From the NCBI GenBank assembly GCA_044227325.1, contig JBGAFI010000016.1, forward strand, positions 47,695-111,694: a stretch of 64,000 nt of DNA, read 5' to 3'. Of this stretch, positions 25,843-33,883 are shown piece by piece. Each line of letters starts with the position of its first letter. Within the stretch, counting starts at the first letter, position 1. The position numbers and the translations under genes were made by a program. This DNA is from PFJX01 sp044227325 (lineage in GTDB: Bacteria > Pseudomonadota > Gammaproteobacteria > Burkholderiales > Thiobacillaceae). The notes below the pieces were generated by a model. The model was given only the letters and a program-made list of their open reading frames with translations, searched no databases and was not told the DNA's origin.

Positions 25843-26199
25843 TCACTTCACATAACACGGCGCGCACTCCCGCACCTCCACCGTCGCAAACCGCGCCGCC
25901 GGACAACGCTGGGCAATGGCCACCGCCTCATCCTTGTCCGCCGCCTCGATCAGAAAGAACCCGCCCACCATCTCCCGCGCCTCCGTGAAGGGGCCGTCCA
26001 GCAACTGGGGCTTGCCGGCGGGCGCGCTGATGCGCACGCCGTGTTCGTCCGGACGCAGGGATTCGCTCGCCAGCAGCTTGCCCTGCTCGTGCAGGCCCTG
26101 GCCGAAGGCCACCATCTCCGCGTACAGGGCGCGGCCCTCGTCTTCACCGCGGCCGGTGCGCTGGCCGCGCTGTTCCACGATCATCAACAGGAATTTCAT
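25843..26199 (-). CDS. YciI family (DGPF) protein, copy 1
   Basis: A 118-residue YCII-domain protein: MKFLLMIVEQRG at the start, the family core LLDGPFTEAREMVGGFFLIEA (DGPF motif) and the helical end DEAVAIAQRCPAAR. These small ferredoxin-like proteins are typically encoded beside ECF sigma factors of the type at 21251 and may be their targets or ligand-binding partners. The start lies 9 bases after the VOC gene stop, so they are probably co-transcribed. Confidence 0.9.
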   Translation of the reverse strand: MKFLLMIVEQRGQRTGRGEDEGRALYAEMVAFGQGLHEQGKLLASESLRPDEHGVRISAPAGKPQLLDGPFTEAREMVGGFFLIEAADKDEAVAIAQRCPAARFATVEVRECAPCYVK

Positions 26200-26208
26200 G
26201 GCGGCTCC

Positions 26209-26682
26209 TCAGGCTTCCGGCGCGCAGCAGCCCTTGGCGCCCGCCGCCGCGATTTCCTCCGGCGAGACGTCGCGCACGTGGGTGGCCATGGCCCAGCGGT
26301 GGCCGAAGGGATCGTCCACCTGGCCGTAGCGGTCGCCCCAGAACATGTCGGTGGGCGGCATCACCGGCTTGGCGCCGGCCGCCACGGCGCCGGCGTAGAA
26401 GGCATCCACGTCGGCCACGTAAAGGTGCAGCACGACGGGCGTGCCGTTCAGGCTCTGGGGCCCCAGGCTGCCCCATTCCGGCGCCTCGTCCGCCAGGAAC
26501 ACCATGGAATCGCCGATGCGGACCATGGCGTGCATCAGGCGCCCGTCGGGGCCGGGCAGGCGCGACAGCTCGACGGCGCCGAAGGCCTTCACATAGAAAT
26601 CGATGGCCGCCGCCGCGCCGCGGCAGATAAGGTGGGGGGTCAGGGTATGCATGTCCCGCGGAATGGCTTGCACCGTGCTCAT
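26209..26682 (-). CDS. VOC family protein (PhnB-like)
   Basis: A 157-residue glyoxalase-fold protein of the PhnB/YdfO type. It has HLICRGAAAAIDFYVKAFGAVELSRLPGPDGRLMHAMVRIGDSMVFLADE in the first half and MFWGDRYGQVDDPFGHRWAMATHVRDVSPEEI in the second, the latter with the Asp-Pro-Phe-Gly-His motif of this branch. ATG 26682 has AGGAGAG upstream. It sits between two YciI genes on the same strand. The substrate is unknown; family members have been linked to resistance or isomerase roles. Confidence 0.9.
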   Translation of the reverse strand: MSTVQAIPRDMHTLTPHLICRGAAAAIDFYVKAFGAVELSRLPGPDGRLMHAMVRIGDSMVFLADEAPEWGSLGPQSLNGTPVVLHLYVADVDAFYAGAVAAGAKPVMPPTDMFWGDRYGQVDDPFGHRWAMATHVRDVSPEEIAAAGAKGCCAPEA

Positions 26683-26788
26683 GGTTCTCTCCTGGAGTTG
26701 GCAGGGCCCGGAAAACGCCGGGCGCCTCATTGTGTACGACGAATGGGGACCGCCGGAATCGACAGACCGGCGACGGCTTCGTTCGCCC

Positions 26789-27199
26789 TCAGCCGCACCC
26801 CTCCATGGTGCGGAATTTCTCCACCCCCTCCGAGGGCGGAAAGTCCTCCAGGCAGTACAGCGGCCGCACCTCGATCTCCGCCGCCATGCCCCGGCCGCGC
26901 GGGTTGGGGTAGCGCCGGCTCCATTCCAGGGCCTCGTCCCGGGAGCGCGCCTCGATCAGCGTGTAGCCGGCAATGAGTTCCCTGGATTCGGTGAACGGCC
27001 CGTCCACCACCTGGCGCCGCTCGCCGTCATAGCGCACGCGCCAGCCCTGGGACGTGGGCTTGAGTCCGTTGGCGTCCAGCAGGACGCCGGCCTTGGCCAG
27101 TTCCTCGTGGAAGACCGCCATGTCATTGATGAGCGCCGGATCGGGCATGTCGCCCGCCTCCGATTCTGCCGTGGCCTTGACGATGATGAGAAATCGCAT
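26789..27199 (-). CDS. YciI family (DGPF) protein, copy 2
   Basis: A 136-residue YCII-domain protein with MRFLIIVKATAESEAGDMPD at the start, VVDGPFTESRELIAGYTLIEA (DGPF core) and RSRDEALEWSRRYPNPRGRG at the end. The longer N-terminus (FHEELAKAGVLLDANGLKP) places it in a different YciI subgroup from the copy at 25843. It heads the minus-strand run YciI, VOC, YciI, SnoaL-VOC, DHFR-like, GFA. Its 5' 250 bases and about 75 bases of upstream DNA are duplicated at 28190-28520. Confidence 0.92.
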   Translation of the reverse strand: MRFLIIVKATAESEAGDMPDPALINDMAVFHEELAKAGVLLDANGLKPTSQGWRVRYDGERRQVVDGPFTESRELIAGYTLIEARSRDEALEWSRRYPNPRGRGMAAEIEVRPLYCLEDFPPSEGVEKFRTMEGCG

Positions 27200-27503
27200 G
27201 GTGTGCTCCTGGTTCCGGTCCCGCGAGGATGCGGGGGTCAGGGGTACGACGGGCGAGGCATGGGCGGTTCGACAAAGCCTGGCCCTTAATGGGTAGGCGC
27301 TTTACACCTTCACGTGCCGCCAAGGGTTCAGCCCATGGAACAATGCCGGCGCCCCGGCCGCCATCGGCATGGACGGCTCCCAGGAAGGCATCGGGGGAGA
27401 GTGTCCGCCCGCCCCCGAACCTGCAACGGCATTCTCACCCCGGAAGCAGCGGACGCGACGTGCCGCAGCGCGTCCGTCGCAAGACAGGATGGGAATGCGG
27501 ACC
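27200..27503. other. gap with no gene seen
   Basis: The first 75 bases belong to the segment duplicated at 28447-28520. A short hairpin-forming sequence (GGACGCGACGTGCCGCAGCG region) lies near 27450-27475. Frames here show no family features. Confidence 0.4.
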
Positions 27504-27722
27504 TTATTTCCCGGCGGCCTTGTCCAGCAGGCCGAGACCGCGCTCGGCCTGGCCGGCGCCGCGTTCGGCCCGCAATTGAAAGCGCGTTTCCGCATCGAAT
27601 TCCGCCAGCAACAGGGTGGTGACTTCATCGAGCAAGCGATTGACGCTGGTGCCACGGCTTTGCGCCAGGGCGCGCAGGCGCGCGTGCTTGTCGTCGGGCA
27701 GACGCAGGGTCAATGCGCTCAT
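27504..27722 (-). CDS. ribbon-helix-helix antitoxin
   Basis: A 72-residue protein. The first 30 residues, MSALTLRLPDDKHARLRALA then QSRGTSVNRLLDE, are a typical ribbon-helix-helix (Arc/HicB-type) DNA-binding fold; the C-terminal Arg/Ala/Glu-rich helix would cover the toxin. Its ATG at 27722 overlaps the stop of the PIN gene as ATGA, so the two are coupled. The antitoxin is downstream of the toxin, the reverse of the usual VapBC order, as is common for the COG1569-type PIN/RHH pairs. It probably binds and represses its own promoter. Confidence 0.88.
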   Translation of the reverse strand: MSALTLRLPDDKHARLRALAQSRGTSVNRLLDEVTTLLLAEFDAETRFQLRAERGAGQAERGLGLLDKAAGK

Positions 27723-28147
27723 GATGCGATCTCCTTGAGAAAGTCCTCCGGGCCCACGATACGCAGCCCGGGGAACTTGAGTTCCATGCGCGCCACATCG
27801 CGCAAGTTTCGGGTGACGATGAAGCGGGCGCCGCCCGCCACCGCCAGTTCCACCAGATGGTTGTCGGCCTCGTCCGGCAGGTTGGGCCGCCACGCGAAGT
27901 AGATGCGGGTCCACTCGCAGGTGGCAAGAAAGATATCCAGCAGTTCGTCCCGTTCGGCCAGATTCAGCCGGCATGCCTCGAATAGTTCGGCTCGCCCAAG
28001 CACAGCCTCATATTCGGCGAACAGCGCGGCGCCCATGAGTGGTCGGCATTGCCCGCGCAGACAAGCCGCCACCACATGGTTGGCGGCGCCTTGCCCCAAA
28101 CAGGCCCCTACAAAAATGTTGGTATCGATGACTACCCGGTGTTCCAT
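27719..28147 (-). CDS. PIN-domain toxin (VapC-like, COG1569 type)
   Basis: A 142-residue putative ribonuclease. The acidic residues of the PIN active site are visible: VIDTNIFVGA at the N-terminus (Asp8), FAEYEAVLGR (Glu), DEADNHLVELAVAGG with Asp/Glu in the middle, and FIVTRNLRDVARM, where TRN replaces the more common TxD. VapC-like toxins cleave RNA to slow growth and are neutralised by the partner RHH protein, encoded directly downstream. Its 5' end overlaps a truncated YciI copy by 16 bases. That suggests the cassette arrived inside, or caused, the local duplication. Confidence 0.88.
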   Translation of the reverse strand: MEHRVVIDTNIFVGACLGQGAANHVVAACLRGQCRPLMGAALFAEYEAVLGRAELFEACRLNLAERDELLDIFLATCEWTRIYFAWRPNLPDEADNHLVELAVAGGARFIVTRNLRDVARMELKFPGLRIVGPEDFLKEIAS

Positions 28148-28446
28148 GGCAAAAATGGTAGCATAAATGCCACCATATTAGCTGTATGCAAGCGCGCCTC
28201 TATCAGCGTGTAGCCGGCGATGAGTTCCTTGGATTCGGTGGATGGCCCGTCCACCACCTTGCGCCGCTCGCCGTCATAGCGCACGCGCCAGCCCTGGGAC
28301 GTGGTCTTGAGCCCGTTGGCGTCAAGCAGGGCGTCGGCCTTGGCCAGTTCTTCGTGGAAGACCGCCATGTCGTTGATGAGCGCGGGATCGGGCATGTCGT
28401 CCGCCTCCGATTCCGCCGTGGCCTTGACGATGATGAGAAATCGCAT
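28132..28446 (-). pseudogene. truncated duplicate of the YciI gene at 26789
   Basis: Residues 1-85 differ from the YciI protein at 26789-27199 at only seven positions (for example DGPF has become DGPS). Homology then stops after LIEAR and the frame runs into unrelated sequence (LHTANMVAFMLPFLPWNTG). The breakpoint is near 28190 at a shared GCGCGCCTC. The DGPF core change and the loss of the last third of the fold suggest it is non-functional, though the start region and about 75 upstream bases are preserved. Confidence 0.8.
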
Positions 28447-28794
28447 GGTGTGCGCCTGGTACCGGCCCCGCGAGGATGCGGGGGGTCAGGGGTACGACGG
28501 ACGGGGAGGGCGTTGTTCGACGACCAAAGAACTAATATTCGAACTGACGATATAGGCGCGCTCCAAGACGCCAGGCGGTAGTTCCTACCTAATCTATCTC
28601 TTGCAGAAATAAAGTAGTTTGAGGGCAGGGATGGCGATCAAGAAGAATATATGAGTACACCTGCGGGTTGACAATCTATTGGCCAACGAAGAGTCAAAGA
28701 ATATGGATGTAGGGCTTAAATGCGAAGCGTCTTCAACCATCTACCATGCGGCGGATAACTCCTGCGGCTCTCCTGCCCTAGGCTTGCTGAAAAA
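28447..28794. other. AT-richer gap, end of duplication, no gene seen
   Basis: Positions 28447 to about 28520 continue the duplicated upstream DNA of the YciI gene. From there the base composition drops to AT-rich up to the DUF4365 gene stop. TTGACAATCTATTGG occurs near 28668, a possible -35 without a clear -10. No convincing reading frame is seen. Confidence 0.4.
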
Positions 28795-30345
28795 TTATGG
28801 ATAAATATTTTGCTCAGGTACACATGGGCGCTCGTCGTAGTACATATAAGCCTTACTGTCTTCTCCCTTAATCAAGCGGTATTGCTGTTGCAATGATATC
28901 GGCTCGACAAAATAATTAATTAAACTTATTTCTACAGGAATAACCCCAAGTTTTTGACCTGCTAAAGTAAACTCAAGTGACGTTTTAATGTAAAAATTGC
29001 CAGTATTGTCATAAGTAATGGGTTTGTGTGCAGTAAACTCAACAGGTTCTGGGTTCACGCTCAACCGCTCTCCTTTTAGAAGTCCGTGTGCCAGATGAAC
29101 ATCCTCTACATCTTTATCGGATAGCGCAAAATCGGCACATAATATTAAACCTGAGTCGAGGGCTCTTGCGATTTTTTGCATCATTCCGATAACAAAGAAA
29201 TCGTGGAGCAGCGACCTTGCGTTTTGGAGGGAGTCATTTTTAATAGGCAATAGTAGCCGCCGCGACTCAATTGACAATTCTAAGAAACTGCTGCCTTGCA
29301 GCAAGGCCTCATATGCCCAGTCCCCCAATATTCCTAGACTGTCGATGTATTGAATTGGTGAATTCTGAATTCTCTTGTCATTCAGGCCTAATGTAATGTT
29401 GCCACTTACCTCGCCTGTATCATTTAAGTCCATGCGAAGATTGAAGTTTAGAATATCTTCTATGCTGTCATTTGAGATGGCACTCCCATGGCTTCCTACG
29501 TAAAGCGTTGCCTTAAAGGAGTATGTCTTGGCCTGAATAGAGTATTTTGACCCTGGAAATAGTTTTACCGTACAGGTGAATGATGGTTGTGGCTGAAAAT
29601 GAAGCTTTCCATTTGATTTATCTATTCCTAGTGCTGGAAATAGCATCGATCCTTTTATTCTGAACATCGTTACATCGACTGATGCCGGAAGACCGTAATG
29701 GAATGCTTTATTCAGTTCCTGAATATTCGCTATATCATTTTTAACTTTGATTTCAAAACCAACGCGTGTTGGTTCGGTGCTTGCATATATTTCGTAGCAT
29801 TCTATTCCGTCTTTTACCTCTGCGCGGACGCCAAGTCTGGGATCAATAGACGATAGATATCGAGAGCGTTCTATGGCTAAATGCGACAAAGCAGATTTTT
29901 GTTCGGCCAGAGGTTTTAGAATCTCTATAAGATATGTTGTAAATGCTTGTTTGTCATCTAGCTGTTGATCACGCGGAAGCTTTACACCAGCATCACCATT
30001 TCCTGATATACGTTTGGCGTTTTGCTTAGTCCATGGTTGGATATGTAGCCAATGTAGGACACCATCTCCTGACGACCACACGAGAAATACGGGTAGTGGA
30101 TTGGCGGCATATTCGCGAAGTCTTCCCTTGTGGATTTTTGCCACACGACCACCTTTGGTGCGGTCGGTGGATTTTACTTGTACAAGAAACCGATGGCCCT
30201 TAAATATAGTGATGTCAGGTTGAACAAAAAAGTCGTAACCGGTATCAATGCGATCCTGTCCCACAGTCCAGGACCAATTTGTAAAAACCTCCTCGACTTT
30301 AAGCTCGGCTAGGCGACCAGTGCGCTGTGTCTTAGGAAAGTTCAC
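28795..30345 (-). CDS. DUF4365 domain protein, putative defence-associated nuclease
   Basis: A 516-residue protein strikingly AT-rich against the flanking genome, pointing to horizontal transfer. The first 110 residues match the DUF4365 pattern: RTGRLAELKVEEVFTNWSW, DTGYDFFVQ (Asp38), HRFLVQVKSTD (Gln56-x-Lys58) and ANPLPVFLVWSSGDGVLHWLHIQPW. That is a PD-(D/E)XK-like fold with the ExxxxE...D...QxK arrangement. The remaining 400 residues are not a family I recognise; they look mainly beta with few motifs. DUF4365 proteins are often found near restriction and antiphage genes. GTG 30345 is the start. No obvious operon partner exists on the same strand except the TA pair downstream. Confidence 0.75.
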   Translation of the reverse strand: MNFPKTQRTGRLAELKVEEVFTNWSWTVGQDRIDTGYDFFVQPDITIFKGHRFLVQVKSTDRTKGGRVAKIHKGRLREYAANPLPVFLVWSSGDGVLHWLHIQPWTKQNAKRISGNGDAGVKLPRDQQLDDKQAFTTYLIEILKPLAEQKSALSHLAIERSRYLSSIDPRLGVRAEVKDGIECYEIYASTEPTRVGFEIKVKNDIANIQELNKAFHYGLPASVDVTMFRIKGSMLFPALGIDKSNGKLHFQPQPSFTCTVKLFPGSKYSIQAKTYSFKATLYVGSHGSAISNDSIEDILNFNLRMDLNDTGEVSGNITLGLNDKRIQNSPIQYIDSLGILGDWAYEALLQGSSFLELSIESRRLLLPIKNDSLQNARSLLHDFFVIGMMQKIARALDSGLILCADFALSDKDVEDVHLAHGLLKGERLSVNPEPVEFTAHKPITYDNTGNFYIKTSLEFTLAGQKLGVIPVEISLINYFVEPISLQQQYRLIKGEDSKAYMYYDERPCVPEQNIYP

Positions 30346-30739
30346 GAAATTTCCAATTCTTTTTTATCAAACCAGTGTAGCTTGCTGTTTCCTATGTCTG
30401 GCATATTTTATATTGTGTGAGCGTAATGGGAAATTTAATTGAAGTTATTGTTCGAGCTTAAGTGCTTATGACATCATAAACAGAATTCTAGAAAATTCCT
30501 GAAAAATATATGTGAGCGTTGCCAGCCTAGCAGCATTGACCGATAGGCATCTCTAAGACCTGAGACGGTTTACCTGACTTGCGTAATAGGTTAGCAGTTT
30601 ACTAAATCCAGATAACGTCTACTTTGGGTTGTTTTATTCTCTTGTGTCACGACACTCTGACAAAGACCGATATCACACTTTATTTCTGTGTAAAATGCTT
30701 TCAAGTCTAATTAAACAACTGCACATTTCCTCTGTTTTC
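30346..30739. other. AT-rich intergenic DNA, no gene seen
   Basis: This is low-GC DNA upstream of the DUF4365 gene, with several TATAAT-like words on the minus strand but no supported reading frame. It forms the left part of the same accessory island. Confidence 0.4.
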
Positions 30740-30960
30740 CGCTAACATTTCTCCCTGGTCCTTCAAACTCACCTATAACCTCGCCACCGAATCTCGCCTC
30801 ACAGCCTTGATCTGTCCTACATTCACCACCACCCTGGTGTGCCCTCCAGAAGGCTTCTGGGTCCAGTTTGGGGATCAGGTCCTTCAAGGATGTGCGCAGG
30901 AGGAATTCCCGGTCCCGGGTCAGTACGCTAGTGTATTTGTTGGCGGACTGGAAGAGGGTA
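30740..30960 (-). pseudogene. degenerate duplicate of the LytTR domain
   Basis: This stretch aligns with 31100-31320, the coding sequence of the LytTR protein, base for base over about 200 bases. Shared words include GGTCCTTCAAACTCACC and ATTCCCGGTCCCGGGT. It has many substitutions, mostly toward A/T, and no intact frame. It is a decayed second copy lying in the AT-rich island. Confidence 0.75.
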
Positions 30961-31067
30961 TTTGGAGTGGGTATTGGGGTCAGACCACGGAAACTGAGTG
31001 GGTCAATGTCTGCAATCTGCGATACCTGACCGGCTGCTGCGGCCGAAAGCCGAAGTTGCCTACATCG

Positions 31068-31475
31068 CTACATCTGCCGAAACAAATGCCCATACCCCCG
31101 GCTCACCGCCAGCACCTCCATCCGGTCCTTCAAACTCACCTGCAACCGCCCCGCCAAATCCCGCCGTGCCGCCCTGATCTGCCCCACGTTCACCACCGTG
31201 CCCCGGTGAATCCGCCAGAAGGCTTCCGGGTCCAGTTGGGGGATCAGTTCCTTGAGCGGCGTGCGCAGCAGGTATTCCCGGTCCCGGGTGAGCACGCGGG
31301 TGTACTTGTTGGTGGACTTGAAGTAGCAGACGTCCTGCACGGCGACCAGTTGCAGCGTTTCGCCCACCTGGATGCGCGGCCAGCGCGGGGGTTCGTGCCT
31401 GGCTGCGGGGGCCATGAGGGCTTGCAGGCGGACGAGGTGTGCGACGAATCGACGGAATCGGGGAGTGATGCGCAA
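31068..31475 (-). CDS. LytTR DNA-binding protein lacking a receiver domain
   Basis: A 135-residue frame. Residues about 35-130 are a LytTR DNA-binding domain: VQDVCYFKSTNKYTRVLTRDREYLLRTPLKELIPQLDPEAFWRIHRGTVVN and the ending VSRGYGHLF. In AlgR/LytR-type regulators an N-terminal receiver domain of about 120 residues precedes this. Here only a short linker-like stretch (PRFRRFVAHLVRLQALM) remains and the start is a weak TTG at 31475. The gene is therefore probably the 3' remnant of a response regulator, or a minimal LytTR regulator. It is divergent from the hydrolase-methyltransferase gene. Confidence 0.65.
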   Translation of the reverse strand: MRITPRFRRFVAHLVRLQALMAPAARHEPPRWPRIQVGETLQLVAVQDVCYFKSTNKYTRVLTRDREYLLRTPLKELIPQLDPEAFWRIHRGTVVNVGQIRAARRDLAGRLQVSLKDRMEVLAVSRGYGHLFRQM

Positions 31476-31559
31476 GCCGGCCCCCGCGGGCGGATGCCTT
31501 TACCGGCCCGGATTTGGCGATAATCGCGCCCCGGAAGATCACGAGAGAAGAGCAGGTCC

Positions 31560-33323
31560 ATGCGCGCCGCCCAGGAAAACCACTTCACCAGCCATGACGG
31601 CACCGAGCTGTTCTACCGCCACTGGCCCGCGGCCGGCTCCACCAACAAGGCCATCGTGCTGTTCCATCGCGGCCACGAGCACTCCGGCCGGCTTCAGCAC
31701 ATCGTCGACGAACTGGACTTGCCGGACTTCGCCTGCTTCGCCTGGGATGCCCGCGGCCACGGCAAGTCGCCCGGGCCGCGCGGCGACAGCCCGAGCTTCG
31801 CCGCTTCGGTGAAGGACATGGACGTGTTCATCCGCCACGTCGGCGCGGAATACGGCATCCCGCTCGGGAACATTGTGGTGCTGGCCCAGAGCGTGGGCGC
31901 GGTGCTGGCGGCCACCTGGGCCCACGACTACGCGCCCCGCGTGCGCGGCCTGGTGCTCACCGCGCCGGCCTTCAAGGTGAAGCTCTACGTGCCCCTGGCG
32001 CGGCCCGCCCTGGCGCTTTGGTACAAGCTGCGCGGCAACTTCTTCATCACCTCGTATGTGAAGGCCAAATTCCTCACCCACGATCCGGCGCGCATCGCCA
32101 GCTACGACACGGACCCCCTCATCACCCGGGACATCTCGGCGCGCATCCTGCTGGGCCTGTACGACGCGGCCGAGCGGGTCATCGCCGACGCGCCGGCGAT
32201 CCGCCTGCCGGTGCAGGTGCTGGTCTCGGACAGCGACTGGGTGGTGCATCAGGGGCCGCAACAGGCTTTTTTCGAGCGCGTGGGTTCCCGGGTGAAGGAG
32301 TATCACGTGCTGCCGGGCTTCTTCCACGACATCCTGGGGGAGAAGGACCGCCGGCTGGCCCTGGACAAGGTGCGCGCCTTCGTCCTGCGCCTGTTCGCGT
32401 CGGCGCCGCAAGAAATGCTGCCGGACGATGACCTGCTCAACGCCGACCGGGCCGGCTACACCCACGACGAGGAGGCGCGCCTGAAGACGCCCCTGCCGGC
32501 GTTCTCGGCGAAGAACCTGAATTTCGCACTCACGCGCCTGTCCATGCGCACTCTGGGCCGGCTCTCGGAAGGCATCCGCCTGGGCCTGGAAACCGGTTTC
32601 GACTCCGGTTCCACCCTGGATTACGTCTACCGCGATCAGGCCCGGGGTGCCCTGGGCCTGGGCAAGCTCATCGACCGGGGCTACCTGGACGCGGTGGGCT
32701 GGCGCGGCATCCGCGTGCGCAAGCAGCACCTGGGCATGGCCATCGCCGCCGCCGAGGAGGAACTCGCGGAAACCGGCCAGCCGGTGCACATCCTGGACAT
32801 CGCCGCCGGCCACGGCCGCTATGTGCTGGACGCCCTGCACGCCATGCTCCGGCATCCGGCTTCCATCCTGCTGCGCGACTACAGCGCGCTGAACGTGGAG
32901 GCGGGCAGGGCGCTCATCGCCGAGCGGGGGCTGGGCGGCATCGCCCGCTTCGAGGCCGGCGACGCCTTCGACGAGGCTTCCCTCGCCGCCCTGGCCCAGG
33001 CCGAACAGCGCCCCAACCTGGCCATCGTCTCCGGCCTCTACGAGCTGTTCCCGGATAACGCCCTGGTGTCCCGTTCCCTGGCTGGCCTGGCCCGAGCGGT
33101 GGCGCCGGGCGGCTGCCTGATCTACACCGGCCAGCCCTGGCACCCGCAACTGGAGATGATCGCCCGCACCCTCACCAGCCACCGGGACCACCAGCCCTGG
33201 ATCATGCGCCGCCGCACCCAGGCCGAGATGGACGCCCTGGTGGCCCGCGCCGGCTTCGAGAAGCTGGAACAGTGGACCGACGAGTGGGGCATCTTCACGG
33301 TGTCGCTGGCGCGCAGAACCTGA
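31560..33323 (+). CDS. bifunctional alpha/beta hydrolase and SAM-dependent methyltransferase (YnbC-like)
   Basis: A 587-residue fusion. Residues 1-280 form a serine hydrolase of the monoglyceride lipase type, with nucleophile Ser111 in VLAQSVGAV, an Asp in SDSDWVVH and a late His in FFHDIL. Residues 400-587 are a class I methyltransferase with the SAM motif ILDIAAGHGRYVLDAL at about 411 and later PNLAIVSGLYELF. The fusion is known from E. coli YnbC and from lipid-type clusters with PAP2/phosphatase and CdsA-like partners. Those partners lie downstream here at 33884 and 37529. A role in making or remodelling a phospholipid head group is likely but unproven. Confidence 0.88.
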   Translation: MRAAQENHFTSHDGTELFYRHWPAAGSTNKAIVLFHRGHEHSGRLQHIVDELDLPDFACFAWDARGHGKSPGPRGDSPSFAASVKDMDVFIRHVGAEYGIPLGNIVVLAQSVGAVLAATWAHDYAPRVRGLVLTAPAFKVKLYVPLARPALALWYKLRGNFFITSYVKAKFLTHDPARIASYDTDPLITRDISARILLGLYDAAERVIADAPAIRLPVQVLVSDSDWVVHQGPQQAFFERVGSRVKEYHVLPGFFHDILGEKDRRLALDKVRAFVLRLFASAPQEMLPDDDLLNADRAGYTHDEEARLKTPLPAFSAKNLNFALTRLSMRTLGRLSEGIRLGLETGFDSGSTLDYVYRDQARGALGLGKLIDRGYLDAVGWRGIRVRKQHLGMAIAAAEEELAETGQPVHILDIAAGHGRYVLDALHAMLRHPASILLRDYSALNVEAGRALIAERGLGGIARFEAGDAFDEASLAALAQAEQRPNLAIVSGLYELFPDNALVSRSLAGLARAVAPGGCLIYTGQPWHPQLEMIARTLTSHRDHQPWIMRRRTQAEMDALVARAGFEKLEQWTDEWGIFTVSLARRT

Positions 33324-33359
33324 CTTGCCACCTCCAAGCTTGCTACTCCCAAAACAGAT

Positions 33360-33862
33360 CACCAAAGGTTCTCCCCCCTTTGGAAAAGGGGGGCAAGGGG
33401 GGATTCGTCGTGAACGTCACACCCCACGCATGCCCCAAAATCCCCCCCAACCCCCCTTTTCCAAAGGGGGGAGACAAGCAGGTGCCAGCCCGCGTGATCC
33501 CTTTCAGCTTCCACCGGAAACCCCGGCCCTGTAGGCACGAAGGCTACCCAGGCAAATTCGTCGTGAACGTCACACCCCGCGCATGTCCCAAAATCCCCCC
33601 CAACCCCCCTTTTCCAAAGGGGGGAGACAAGCAGGTGGTAGCCCGAGTTATCCCTTTCAGCTTCCACCGGAACCCCGGCCCTGTGGGCACGAAGGCTAAC
33701 CAGGCAAATTCGTCGTGAACGTCGCAACCCGCGCATGCCCCAAAATCCCCCCCAACCCCCCTTTTCCAAAGGGGGGAGACAAGCAGGCGGTAGCCCGTGT
33801 TATCCCTTTCAGCTTCCACCGGAACCCCGGCCCTGCGGGCACGACGGCTACCCGGGCAAGAA
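33360..33862. repeat. tandem array of family 1 elements, period about 152 bases
   Basis: The gap 33324-33883 is filled by three tandem units. The marker TTCGTCGTGAACGTC starts at 33404, 33557 and 33709, so the period is 153 and 152 bases. Each unit carries the arm CCCCCCTTTTCCAAAGGGGG followed by a core ending in GGCACGAAGGCTACC. The leftmost arm is the inverted form CCCCCCTTTGGAAAAGGGGG. The core differs from that of the array at 22735. No gene is present. Confidence 0.9.
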
Positions 33863-33883
33863 TGGCGATAATCGCCCCAGCCC

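Noticed and set aside
27719..28147. Retron or abortive infection system around the PIN gene
   Set aside because: No reverse transcriptase or other effector is present; the pair fits an ordinary PIN/RHH toxin-antitoxin module.
30807..31523. Plus-strand frame over the degenerate LytTR region
   Set aside because: It reads antisense through the decayed copy and then the LytTR gene; no features of its own.
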